A stretch of 64,000 nucleotides of DNA from Algibacter lectus (GTDB taxonomy: Bacteria; Bacteroidota; Bacteroidia; Flavobacteriales; Flavobacteriaceae): positions 280,877 through 344,876 of the forward strand of contig NZ_FOLN01000006.1 of NCBI RefSeq assembly GCF_900112395.1. The letters are read 5' to 3'. How positions within the stretch are numbered: the first letter of the stretch is position 1; each line of letters starts with the position of its first letter. This document shows positions 17,738 through 26,386 of the stretch, piece by piece. The translations under genes and the position numbers were made by a program. The notes under the pieces are model-generated. The model was not told the origin of the DNA. It searched no databases and saw only the letters and a program-made list of their open reading frames with translations.

Positions 17738-19930
17738 ATGGAAATGCAACAGTTTAAGTACGATAATAAAATCGTTACAAAATTTATTTACGCCACCATC
17801 GTTTTTGGTGTTGTGGGTATGTCGGTAGGTTTACTACTTGCTTTTATGTTTTTGTTCCCCAACTTAACCGATGGAATTGCATGGTTAAGTTTTGGACGCT
17901 TAAGACCATTACACACCAATGCTGTAATTTTTGCTTTTGTTGGTAACGCCATGTTTGCTGGTATTTATTACTCGCTACAGCGTTTATTAAAAGCGAGAAT
18001 GGCAAGCGACCTGTTAAGTAACATTAACTTTTGGGGTTGGCAACTTATTATTGTTGCAGCAGCTATTTCATTACCATTAGGTTATACATCTTCTAAAGAG
18101 TATGCCGAATTAGAATGGCCTATAGATATTGCTATTGCAGTTATTTGGGTTGTTTTTGGTATTAACATGATTTGGACTATTTTAAAACGTAGACAACGTC
18201 ACTTATATGTAGCTATTTGGTTTTACTTAGCCACGTTTGTAACTGTTGCTGTACTGCATATCTTTAATAGCTTAGAGCTTCCTGTAAGCGCAATGAAAAG
18301 TTACTCGGTTTACGCGGGTGTTCAAGATGCCCTAGTACAATGGTGGTACGGCCATAATGCGGTTGCTTTCTTTTTAACAACACCGTTTTTAGGACTTATG
18401 TATTATTTTGTTCCTAAAGCAGCCAACAGACCTGTATACTCATATAGATTATCTATTGTACACTTTTGGTCTCTTATATTTATTTATATCTGGGCTGGAC
18501 CTCACCACTTACTATACACGGCTTTACCAGAATGGGCACAAAATTTAGGTGTTGCATTCTCAGTAATGTTATTAATGCCGTCTTGGGGTGGTATGATTAA
18601 TGGATTATTAACACTTCGTGGTGCTTGGGATAAAGTACGTACCGATCCTGTTTTAAAATTCATGGTTGTTGCCATTACCGGTTATGGTATGGCTACGTTT
18701 GAAGGCCCAATGCTTTCACTTAAAAGTGTAAATGCCGTAGCACACTTTACAGATTGGATTATTGCTCACGTACACGTTGGTGCATTAGCTTGGAACGGGT
18801 TTATGGCCTTTGGTATTATCTACTATTTAATACCAAAATTATTTAAAACAAAAATGTACTCTACAGGTTTAACCAACTTACACTTTTGGGTAGGGACTTT
18901 AGGTATTATTATGTACGCTTTACCACTATATGTTGCTGGTTTTACTCAGTATTCTATGTGGCAACAATTTAATCCAGATGGAACTTTAGTTTATGGTAAC
19001 TTCTTAGAAACTGTTACCGAAATTATGCCAATGTACTTAATGCGTGCTATTGGAGGTAGTTTATATATTATCGGTATGTTTATCTTAGTTTACAACGTAA
19101 TCATGACGATTAGACAAGGTAGCAAAGTTCAAGATGAATTGGCCGAAGCACCTGCTTTAGAACGTGTTTCTAAAAGTAGAACTGCAAACGAAGGATGGCA
19201 CACTTGGTTAGAACGTAAACCAATACAACTAACCATTTTAGCAACTATTGCCATATTAATTGGAGGTATTATTCAAATTGTACCAACCATTATGGTAAAA
19301 TCTAATATACCAACTATTTCTACAGTAAAACCATATACACCACTGGAGTTAGAAGGTCGAGATATTTATATACGTGAAGGTTGTGTAGGCTGCCATACAC
19401 AAATGATTCGTCCGTTTAGACACGAGGTTGAACGTTATGGAGAATACTCTAAAGCGGGAGAATTTGTTTACGATCATCCATTCCTTTGGGGTTCTAAACG
19501 TACTGGACCAGATTTACATAGAATTGGTGCTAAATATTCAGATAACTGGCACTTTAACCACATGTACGATCCGCAAAGTACCTCATCGGGTTCTATTATG
19601 CCAAGATATCCTTGGTTAATTACTGGAGAAGGTAGTGAACTAGATAAATCGTTAACCGAAACAAAAATGGAAGCTATGGTAACTCTAGGCGTACCATACA
19701 CGCAAGAAGAAATTGATAATGCACAACAAGCTATGTTAGAGCAAGGTGGGCAAATTGAACAAAACCTATATCAAGATCCTGATTTTGCTAAAACTTATGA
19801 AGCTGATAAAAAATATGCAGCCGAAAACGGAGAGCCTTTTATAGAAATGAAAAATAGAGAAATTGTTGCACTTATTGCTTATTTACAGCGATTAGGCACC
19901 GATATCCATGTTAAACCAGAACAAAAATAA
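17738..19930 (+). CDS. ccoN: Fused cbb3 cytochrome oxidase subunits I and II (CcoNO)
   Basis: The catalytic core of the high-affinity terminal oxidase, made as one 730-residue chain. Residues about 1-510 are the CcoN heme-copper subunit with multiple helices and the histidine ligands (HTNAVIF, WYGHNAVAFF, GPHHLLYT, HFTDWIIAHVHVG). After a linker and another helix (about 500-525), the C-terminal part is the monoheme CcoO, with heme c motif C549-V-G-C-H553 and axial methionine region SIMPRYPWL. The CcoN-CcoO fusion is usual in Bacteroidota. It reduces oxygen to water at the inner membrane while pumping protons, mainly under low oxygen. Confidence 0.95.
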   Translation: MEMQQFKYDNKIVTKFIYATIVFGVVGMSVGLLLAFMFLFPNLTDGIAWLSFGRLRPLHTNAVIFAFVGNAMFAGIYYSLQRLLKARMASDLLSNINFWGWQLIIVAAAISLPLGYTSSKEYAELEWPIDIAIAVIWVVFGINMIWTILKRRQRHLYVAIWFYLATFVTVAVLHIFNSLELPVSAMKSYSVYAGVQDALVQWWYGHNAVAFFLTTPFLGLMYYFVPKAANRPVYSYRLSIVHFWSLIFIYIWAGPHHLLYTALPEWAQNLGVAFSVMLLMPSWGGMINGLLTLRGAWDKVRTDPVLKFMVVAITGYGMATFEGPMLSLKSVNAVAHFTDWIIAHVHVGALAWNGFMAFGIIYYLIPKLFKTKMYSTGLTNLHFWVGTLGIIMYALPLYVAGFTQYSMWQQFNPDGTLVYGNFLETVTEIMPMYLMRAIGGSLYIIGMFILVYNVIMTIRQGSKVQDELAEAPALERVSKSRTANEGWHTWLERKPIQLTILATIAILIGGIIQIVPTIMVKSNIPTISTVKPYTPLELEGRDIYIREGCVGCHTQMIRPFRHEVERYGEYSKAGEFVYDHPFLWGSKRTGPDLHRIGAKYSDNWHFNHMYDPQSTSSGSIMPRYPWLITGEGSELDKSLTETKMEAMVTLGVPYTQEEIDNAQQAMLEQGGQIEQNLYQDPDFAKTYEADKKYAAENGEPFIEMKNREIVALIAYLQRLGTDIHVKPEQK

Positions 19931-19954
19931 TAACCACCAAAACAATATAAAATC

Positions 19955-20140
19955 ATGTTGAAATTTGTAAAATACCACATGGAGAGTATTGACGGTATCG
20001 AGATTTATCCAATAATTTCGTTAGTGATATTCTTTACTTTTTTTGTACTACTTTTTTGGTGGGTAATTACTGCGAAAAAAGACTATATACAAAACGTTAG
20101 CAACCTGCCTTTAGAAACTCAAAACGACGATACATTATGA
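19955..20140 (+). CDS. ccoQ: cbb3 oxidase small subunit CcoQ
   Basis: A 61-residue protein with one membrane helix (about residues 18-38, IISLVIFFTFFVLLFWWVITA) and a short polar tail, as in CcoQ proteins that stabilise the complex. Its stop overlaps the start of ccoP by four bases (ATGA), a sign of translational coupling. Confidence 0.88.
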   Translation: MLKFVKYHMESIDGIEIYPIISLVIFFTFFVLLFWWVITAKKDYIQNVSNLPLETQNDDTL

Positions 20141-21036
20141 GAAAACTAATTCCATCTTGGATACGAATTCCCGTAGCCTTTTTAATAATTTTCGCAGCAA
20201 CAGAATACTTTGTAGATTCTGGCGAAAAGCCTGCTTTTATGGAGTACACTGCCGTTCAATTATTTTTAATTTTAGTGCTGCTAATTTTAATTGCTATTGA
20301 GGGTGTTATTGGAGCATTGGAAAATGTTATGCTTCATAAATTAGATGAAGAAGCTAAAGCTCGTTTTTTAGCTGAAAAAGAATTGGGCTATAAATTCACT
20401 TGGGTTAAAGAAACCTACATTAAATTATTAGGTCAGAAACCAATTGAACAAGAAGCTGAAATTGTTTTAGATCATAATTACGATGGTATAAAAGAACTTG
20501 ATAATAATTTACCACCATGGTGGGTATACGCCTTTTATATTTCAATCATTTTTGCTATTGGTTACATGTTGAAATACGAAGTTTTTAATGGAGATAATCA
20601 AATTGATGAATTAGAAACTGAATTAGCAGAAGCAAGAATAGCTATTGAAGAATACAAAAAAACAGCAAAAGATTTAGTCGATTTTAATACGGTAACTCTA
20701 TTAACTGAAGCATCGGATCTAAAGGCAGGAAAAACCATTTTCGAAAGCAACTGTGTGGCTTGCCATATGGCTGACGGTGGTGGTGGAATTGGACCAAACT
20801 TAACCGATAAAAACTGGATTTTAGGTGGCGATATTAAACACGTATTTAAAACAGTTTCTGAAGGTGGACGTTCTGGAAAAGGTATGATTGCCTGGAAAGC
20901 ACAACTTAAACCAGCGCAAATTGCACAGGTTTCTAGTTACGTTTTAAGTCTTCAAGGTACAACACCTGCAAACCCAAAAGAGCCACAAGGCGATATTTGG
21001 ACTCCCGAAGGTGATGCTGCTACAGAAGTAAATTAA
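20137..21036 (+). CDS. ccoP: cbb3 oxidase cytochrome c subunit CcoP, one heme
   Basis: A 299-residue membrane-anchored cytochrome c that feeds electrons to CcoNO. Two membrane helices are visible (about 8-55 region and 128-146). A periplasmic coiled segment follows, then one cytochrome c domain with C206-V-A-C209-H210 and a downstream methionine (GKGMIAWK). Proteobacterial CcoP has two heme motifs; only one is present here, as is common in Bacteroidota. The N-terminal cytoplasmic loop is extended. It lies between ccoQ and ccoG in the same transcript. Confidence 0.93.
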   Translation: MRKLIPSWIRIPVAFLIIFAATEYFVDSGEKPAFMEYTAVQLFLILVLLILIAIEGVIGALENVMLHKLDEEAKARFLAEKELGYKFTWVKETYIKLLGQKPIEQEAEIVLDHNYDGIKELDNNLPPWWVYAFYISIIFAIGYMLKYEVFNGDNQIDELETELAEARIAIEEYKKTAKDLVDFNTVTLLTEASDLKAGKTIFESNCVACHMADGGGGIGPNLTDKNWILGGDIKHVFKTVSEGGRSGKGMIAWKAQLKPAQIAQVSSYVLSLQGTTPANPKEPQGDIWTPEGDAATEVN

Positions 21037-21109
21037 GCAAAAAACTAACTTAATATATTCAAGACCTGGTAGTAAAACTAACTAGCAGGTCTATTTAACA
21101 CCAAACATT

Positions 21110-22534
21110 GTGGAAACGCCAGATAACGAAACATTTAGAGATTCCATTGGAACGGTTACCAAAGACGGTAAACGTGCATGGGTATTTCCTAAAAAACCTA
21201 GTGGCAAGTTTTACAAATACCGTAAATATGTAAGCTATGCCCTATTAGCATTTTTATTATTGGCGCCATTTATTAAAATTAATGGCAACCAATTTTTAAT
21301 GTTTAATATTTTAGAGAGGCGTTTTAATATTTTTGGTTTCCCGTTTTGGCCACAAGATTTTCATCTATTTGTAATATCGATGATTATTGGTGTTGTGTTT
21401 GTTGCCCTTTTTACAGTTGTATTTGGAAGAATTTTCTGTGGATGGATTTGTCCGCAAACCATTTTTATGGAAATGGTTTTTAGACGTATTGAATATTGGA
21501 TTGAAGGCGATCGTGGTAAACAAATGCGTTTAGCTAAACAACCTTGGAATGCCGAAAAAATTAGAAAGAAAACATTAAAAACAGTAATTTTTGTGTTAAT
21601 TTCTTTTATAATCGCCAATGTATTTTTGGCTTATTTAATAGGAAGCGACAAGTTAATATCTTACATTATTGATGGTCCGACAGAGCATTTAAGCACCCTT
21701 ATATCTCTTACCATATTTACAGCTGTATTCTATTTTGTTTTTGCTTGGTTTAGAGAACAGGTTTGTATTATTGCTTGCCCTTACGGTAGATTGCAAGGTG
21801 TACTTTTAGACACCAAGTCTATTGTTGTGGCTTACGACCATAAACGTGGTGAGGCAGAAAATGGTAGAAAAAAATTCAGAAAAACTGAAGATCGCGAAGC
21901 TTTAGGCCATGGTGACTGTATAGATTGTATGCAATGTGTTAATGTTTGCCCAACAGGTATAGACATTAGAAACGGTACACAATTAGAGTGCGTGAACTGT
22001 ACAGCTTGTATTGATGAGTGCGATCATATTATGGAAAGCATTAGTCTTCCAAAAGGTTTAATTAGATATACCAGCGAAGAAAATATAGAGAAGAAAACAC
22101 CTTTTAAATTAACACCTAGAATTAAAGGTTACATAGCAGTATTAGCCATTTTAACCGGCTTGCTTGTTGGTATGCTTTTTTTACGAAACGATGTAGAAGC
22201 GACAATTTTAAGATTACCAGGTCAACTTTACGAACACAAGGAAAACAACATTATTAGTAATGTGTTTACCTATAAGCTGGTAAACAAAACATCTAAAGAT
22301 ATTGAGAGCGTAAGCTTTAAATTACTGTCGCATAAAGGGGAATTAAAATTGGTTGCTACAAACGATCATTTTGTAGTGCCAAAGCAAGAAATATCGAAAG
22401 GTACTTTGTTTGTTGAAATAAATAATTCGGCTTTAAGTGGCGATAGAAATAAAATTAAAATTGGAGTTTACTCTGGTGATAAGTTAATAGAAACCACTAC
22501 AGCCAACTTTTTAGGGCCGCGTAGTTTTAAGTAA
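21110..22534 (+). CDS. ccoG: cbb3 oxidase accessory ferredoxin CcoG (RdxA/FixG)
   Basis: A membrane protein with two ferredoxin-type 4Fe-4S motifs, thought to reduce copper during cbb3 assembly. The 474 residues hold several membrane helices, the CGWICPQTIF motif, CIIACPYGRLQG, and CIDCMQCVNVCPTG then CVNCTACIDECDH. A C-terminal immunoglobulin-like FixG domain follows the last helix (residues about 350-474). The start is the GTG at 21110, which gives METPDNE; no ATG fits the expected N-terminus. It follows ccoP by 73 bp. Confidence 0.93.
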   Translation: METPDNETFRDSIGTVTKDGKRAWVFPKKPSGKFYKYRKYVSYALLAFLLLAPFIKINGNQFLMFNILERRFNIFGFPFWPQDFHLFVISMIIGVVFVALFTVVFGRIFCGWICPQTIFMEMVFRRIEYWIEGDRGKQMRLAKQPWNAEKIRKKTLKTVIFVLISFIIANVFLAYLIGSDKLISYIIDGPTEHLSTLISLTIFTAVFYFVFAWFREQVCIIACPYGRLQGVLLDTKSIVVAYDHKRGEAENGRKKFRKTEDREALGHGDCIDCMQCVNVCPTGIDIRNGTQLECVNCTACIDECDHIMESISLPKGLIRYTSEENIEKKTPFKLTPRIKGYIAVLAILTGLLVGMLFLRNDVEATILRLPGQLYEHKENNIISNVFTYKLVNKTSKDIESVSFKLLSHKGELKLVATNDHFVVPKQEISKGTLFVEINNSALSGDRNKIKIGVYSGDKLIETTTANFLGPRSFK

Positions 22535-22572
22535 ACCTATTGCTAAAAACTAAAAAGGAATTTAGCACGTAG

Positions 22573-22658
22573 TTGCATTAGGGATAGAACGGCATGTTTG
22601 AGCTCCCCGACCAAAGGAAGGGAGCGAGTAGTGATAGCCCGACCCGTAGGGTAATGCC
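22573..22658. repeat. Dispersed palindromic repeat, copy 2 (inside the cco operon)
   Basis: The second copy of the repeat at 91-167. The shared core includes GAACGGC, AGCTCCCCGACCA, GGAAGGGAGCGAGTAGTGA and TAGCC. The outer arms TTGCATTAGGG and the later GTAATGCCCT can pair, giving a larger stem around the inner GCTCCC/GGGAGC hairpin. It fills most of the 188-bp gap between ccoG and ccoH, so it may affect the stability of the cco mRNA. Confidence 0.72.
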
Positions 22659-22722
22659 CTAAATATAAAATTAATAATGTTACATTTTTCGCTTTCGCGG
22701 AAATAAAAAAAATATAATTGAG

Positions 22723-23172
22723 ATGAAATTTAATTGGGGAACTGGCGTAGTACTTGCATTTATAGGCTTTATAGCTTTTATAATGTACTTTGTTGTAACC
22801 ATGTTTGCGGACAATAGGTTTAAAAATGAATTGGTTACCGAAGATTATTATGGTGCAGAATTATTGTATCAAAAGGATATTAATAAGCTTGAAAAATCGA
22901 AAGAATTAACGGTAAACGTAAATTACTTGCGCACTAATGATGGCTTAAAAGTGGTATTCCCAAAGGGTTTTGATTATAAAGAAATTACAGGAAAAGTGTT
23001 CCTATATAGACCATCTAACAAACAACTAGACTTTGAGACTTCTATTGTTTCACTGTCTGATTCTACTTTGCTCATACCTGACAAACGTTTGGTAGATGGT
23101 CGTTGGAACATTAAAATTGACTGGCAATATAAGGGAAATTCTTATTTATTTAAGGAATCTATAATTTATTAA
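22723..23172 (+). CDS. ccoH: cbb3 oxidase assembly protein CcoH (FixH family)
   Basis: A 149-residue protein with one N-terminal membrane helix (residues about 7-29) and a periplasmic beta-rich domain. The motif ELVTEDYYGAELLYQ near residues 36-50 is the conserved FixH signature. It stabilises cbb3 assembly intermediates. It follows the dispersed repeat and is one base from the next gene. Confidence 0.9.
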   Translation: MKFNWGTGVVLAFIGFIAFIMYFVVTMFADNRFKNELVTEDYYGAELLYQKDINKLEKSKELTVNVNYLRTNDGLKVVFPKGFDYKEITGKVFLYRPSNKQLDFETSIVSLSDSTLLIPDKRLVDGRWNIKIDWQYKGNSYLFKESIIY

Positions 23173-23173
23173 C

Positions 23174-23878
23174 ATGCTTTTCTCAGCATTTATACTAGGC
23201 CTTTTAGGTAGTTTTCATTGTGTGGGCATGTGTGGTCCCATTGCATTTATGCTGCCTGTAGATCGAAATAATGCGTTAAAAAAAGCATTACAAATTGGTG
23301 TTTATCACCTCGGAAAACTACTAGCTTACAGCGTTATCGGCCTCGTTTTTGGCTTAATTGGCAAAAGCTTATACTTATTTGGTTTCCAGCAACAACTCTC
23401 TATTTTTATTGGAATTTTAATGATTCTAGTGGTTTTAATTCCGCAGAAAACATTTAACAAATACAACTTTTCTAAACCGGTTTACAAGTTAATTTCTAAA
23501 GTTAAATCGGCTTTAGGATCTGCTATGAAGAAAAAAACAATGGATACTTTTTTAACCATTGGTTTTTTAAATGGCTTTTTACCTTGTGGCTTAGTTTACA
23601 TGGCTGTTTTTGCAGCTATTGCTAGTGGCAATGCGCTAAATGGCGCACTATACATGGCTGTTTTTGGTTTGGGCACCATACCATTGATGACAACGGCTAT
23701 TTATTTTTCGCAGTTTTTAAAAGGTGCCGCTCGCCAAAAAATACAGAAAGCAATTCCTGTTTTTGTAGTTATTATTGGTGTGCTATTTATTATTCGTGGT
23801 TTAGGCTTAGGGATCCCTTACCTCTCTCCTGCACCGGTTTTGGATGCAGTTTCGGCTAGTATGGATTGCCAGCTTTAA
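23174..23878 (+). CDS. SafE/DsbD-like membrane protein linked to cbb3 oxidase
   Basis: A 234-residue polytopic membrane protein with about six helices in two related halves. Each half contains a cysteine-glycine motif: SFHCVGMCGPIAF near residue 14 and GFLPCGLVYMA near residue 137. This is the sulfite-exporter TauE/SafE-like, DsbD-type fold often placed at the end of cco operons in Bacteroidota. A role in copper or thiol handling during oxidase maturation is inferred from location. It starts one base after ccoH. Confidence 0.85.
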   Translation: MLFSAFILGLLGSFHCVGMCGPIAFMLPVDRNNALKKALQIGVYHLGKLLAYSVIGLVFGLIGKSLYLFGFQQQLSIFIGILMILVVLIPQKTFNKYNFSKPVYKLISKVKSALGSAMKKKTMDTFLTIGFLNGFLPCGLVYMAVFAAIASGNALNGALYMAVFGLGTIPLMTTAIYFSQFLKGAARQKIQKAIPVFVVIIGVLFIIRGLGLGIPYLSPAPVLDAVSASMDCQL

Positions 23879-23917
23879 GCTATTTTATTTTCTCTTTTAG
23901 GTATAGCTATAAAATAT

Positions 23918-23955
23918 AATTTCGCCACCCTGAGTTTAACCAGAATGACGAAATT
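23918..23955. terminator. Convergent hairpin between the cco operon and usp2
   Basis: AATTTCG...CTG pairs with CAG...CGAAATT; a stem of about 15 bp with some G-T pairs surrounds a TTTAAC-containing loop. It lies between two converging genes, so it probably ends both transcripts. There is no long T run, so it could also be an intergenic repeat of a kind common in this group. Confidence 0.5.
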
Positions 23956-23983
23956 ACCCCCATTACAATACAAAAAATTACTA

Positions 23984-24817
23984 TTAAATTTTCAATGTTA
24001 ATACTGGTATAGGTGAATGGTTTACAACTTCCTCACCTACGCTGCCTTTAAAAAAGCGCGCTAAACCTTTTCTGCCATGGGTTGGCATTACAATTAAATC
24101 TACATTGTGTTTATTAGAGAAATTTACAATACCATCATCTACGGTATAGTCACTTACATAACGAACGTTCTCTAAACTTCTTAAATGCTTATCTGCTTTT
24201 GTAAAAAAGTTAACGGCCATTTTCTCTAATTGTGCTGTGCTACTAAACTTTTCGTTTGGTAAATTAACATGCACTAAATAAATTTTAGAGGCAATATCCT
24301 GGAACATTTCCATGGTATGGTGGTATGATTCTATAGACTCTTCCGAGAAATCGCAAGCCAATGCAACCACATCAAAATTAATATTGGCTACATTGCTTTT
24401 AACAACAAGCACAGGTATTTCTGAACTACGTACAACGCGTTCTGTATTAGAACCTATAAACATCTCTTCGAAGCCATTGGCGCCATGAGAGCCCATAATT
24501 ATAATATCTGCATCGTGTTGCTTAGCAACATCGTTAACCTCGCTAAACACTTTTAAATGCTTAATAATTGGAGTGATTTTAACACCTTCTAAATAGTCTT
24601 TATCTAAGAAATCGTTAAACTTCTTTTCAGCTAATTTCATAAAAAATACTGCTTTTTGTCCTAGAAGTTCATCTGAGACAGAAAGGGCTTCAGTAGACAT
24701 TTCTAGCATATGCAATGCAAGCACCTCAGCATCATGTTTTTTTGCTAATTTTGCTGCTGTTTTTAAAGCATATTCTGAATGTTCTGAAAAATCGACGGGT
24801 ACAATAATTTTTTTCAT
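23984..24817 (-). CDS. Universal stress protein, two tandem UspA domains
   Basis: The second tandem-Usp protein in the window, 277 residues. Domain one has IIVPVDFSEHSEYAL at the start and GSHGANGFEEMFIGSNTERVV. Domain two starts near residue 150 (VVALACDFSEES) and keeps the full nucleotide-binding motif MPTHGRKGLARFFKGSVGEEV, unlike its paralogue at 11587-12426. It lies downstream of hemN on the same strand with a 79-bp gap. No FNR-type box or TAnnTTTG was found directly upstream, so it may depend on the hemN promoter. Confidence 0.9.
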   Translation of the reverse strand: MKKIIVPVDFSEHSEYALKTAAKLAKKHDAEVLALHMLEMSTEALSVSDELLGQKAVFFMKLAEKKFNDFLDKDYLEGVKITPIIKHLKVFSEVNDVAKQHDADIIIMGSHGANGFEEMFIGSNTERVVRSSEIPVLVVKSNVANINFDVVALACDFSEESIESYHHTMEMFQDIASKIYLVHVNLPNEKFSSTAQLEKMAVNFFTKADKHLRSLENVRYVSDYTVDDGIVNFSNKHNVDLIVMPTHGRKGLARFFKGSVGEEVVNHSPIPVLTLKI

Positions 24818-24896
24818 GTTACTTGGGTTTTAAGTTGTTATAAATCTCAGAGCCATTACAGCTTACTAAATATTAAATTAATTTGGTAGCGGTTTT

Positions 24897-26261
24897 TTAA
24901 ACCGTCATAGAAAACAGTTGTGTATCGGGCTGTTTACGTTGCAATAGTAAATCGAAAGCCATACAAATATTGCGTACAAATGGTTGTCCTTTATCGGTAA
25001 CGGCAATACTATCTGTTTCTATTTTCAATAAGCCATCTTGCTCCATTTCTTTTAGCCTAATTAAAGCATCGGGCAATTCTGGAAAACGAAGGGCATCATT
25101 GGTCCAACTGGTTTTAAAACGACACATTAAATTAAGAATGTGTTGCCTAATTACCAAATCTTCTTCATTTAAAATATGACCTCTATAAACAGGTATTATA
25201 TTATCTTCCAACAAATTGTAATAGCTTTCTAGGCCTTTTACGTTTTGAGCAAACCCGTACCAACTATCACTAATAGAAGACACACCTAAACCTATCATGG
25301 CTTGTGTTTTAGAGGCTGTGTAGCCCATAAAATTGCGGTGTAAATCACCATTTTCCATAGACTTAAAAAGGCTATCGGTTTTTAATGCAAAATGATCCAT
25401 CCCAATTTCGTGATATCCTACTTCTGCTAATAATTGTTTACCTAACTCGTACTGTTTTCTTTTTAGTTCTGGCGCTGGTAAATCGTTATCATTAAAACCG
25501 CGTTGTCCATTTCCTTTTATCCATGGCACATGTGCGTAGCTATAAAAAGCCAATCGATCTGGCAATAATGCTTTTGTTTTTAATATGGTAGATTTTACAT
25601 GGTCTATGGTTTGAAAAGGTAGACCAAAAATAATATCGTGACCAACAGAGGTGTAACCCACTTCTCTAGCCATCTCGGTAGCACGTTTAACATTTTCAAA
25701 GGGCTGAATACGATGAATGGCTTTTTGTACCGTTTCATTATAATCCTGCACTCCATAACTTACGCGTCTAAATCCAACATCAAAAAGTGCTTGCAAATGC
25801 TCGCGTGTTGTATTATTTGGGTGACCTTCAAAACTAAACTCATAATTATCGGCTAAAACCGATCTATTTAAAATACCATTTATTAATATTTTTAAATGCT
25901 CCGGACTAAAAAAAGTTGGTGTTCCGCCGCCTAAATGTAATTCCTTAATTATCGGTTTTTCATCAAACAATTCTAAATACAAATCCCACTCTTTTAAAAC
26001 CGCATTTATATATGGTGACTCTACACTGTGTTGTTTTGTAATACGCTTATTACAACCACAAAATGTGCATAAACTTTCGCAAAAAGGTAGATGTATATAT
26101 AGACTAATTCCTTCTTTAGAGTTACTTTCTTTAAAAGATTGTACTAATGATCCTTTCCATTTATTTAACGAAAATGTTTCATTATTCCAATACGGAACAG
26201 TTGGATAACTCGTGTATCGAGGACCAGAAATATTATATTTATCTACTAATGATGTGTTCAT
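24897..26261 (-). CDS. hemN: Oxygen-independent coproporphyrinogen III oxidase
   Basis: A radical SAM enzyme that converts coproporphyrinogen III to protoporphyrinogen IX without oxygen, a heme-synthesis step needed under low oxygen. The 454-residue length fits HemN. The cluster motif is in YIHLPFCESLCTFCGCNK (C-x3-C-x2-C-x-C). GGGTPTF near residue 113 and the VQDYNE and IIFGLPFQ segments are SAM and substrate-site motifs. The N-terminal tripod YNISGPRYTSYPT is typical. A box-plus-TAATTTTG promoter lies 18-61 bp upstream. It is coregulated, by sequence, with the cbb3 oxidase, which needs the heme. Confidence 0.96.
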   Translation of the reverse strand: MNTSLVDKYNISGPRYTSYPTVPYWNNETFSLNKWKGSLVQSFKESNSKEGISLYIHLPFCESLCTFCGCNKRITKQHSVESPYINAVLKEWDLYLELFDEKPIIKELHLGGGTPTFFSPEHLKILINGILNRSVLADNYEFSFEGHPNNTTREHLQALFDVGFRRVSYGVQDYNETVQKAIHRIQPFENVKRATEMAREVGYTSVGHDIIFGLPFQTIDHVKSTILKTKALLPDRLAFYSYAHVPWIKGNGQRGFNDNDLPAPELKRKQYELGKQLLAEVGYHEIGMDHFALKTDSLFKSMENGDLHRNFMGYTASKTQAMIGLGVSSISDSWYGFAQNVKGLESYYNLLEDNIIPVYRGHILNEEDLVIRQHILNLMCRFKTSWTNDALRFPELPDALIRLKEMEQDGLLKIETDSIAVTDKGQPFVRNICMAFDLLLQRKQPDTQLFSMTV

Positions 26262-26278
26262 ACCTAATAATTATAGTT

Positions 26279-26322
26279 CAAAATTAGAAGAATTAGGGTT
26301 CTAAAAATATGATATATATCAT
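26279..26322 (-). promoter_or_regulatory. FNR-type box and -7 element of the hemN promoter
   Basis: ATGATATATATCAT (26309-26322) is a perfect 14-bp palindrome. On the minus strand TAATTTTG (26286 down to 26279) is a full -7 match, with 29.5 bp from the box centre to its first base. In the other direction the box lies 38.5 bp from TAACTTTC (26354-26361) ahead of the YceI gene, about one helical turn more, so it may also influence that gene. Confidence 0.82.
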
Positions 26323-26386
26323 ACCAAATCTTGCATGTCATTTATTATTGGCTTAACTTTCGACTAAATAAAAAAAGCATAACAAA

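Noticed and set aside
26354..26361. TAACTTTC as a YceI promoter activated by the same box as hemN.
   Set aside because: It has a mismatch at the last base, and the spacing is 38.5 bp in place of 29.5. It was mentioned as possible but not counted as a fifth member.
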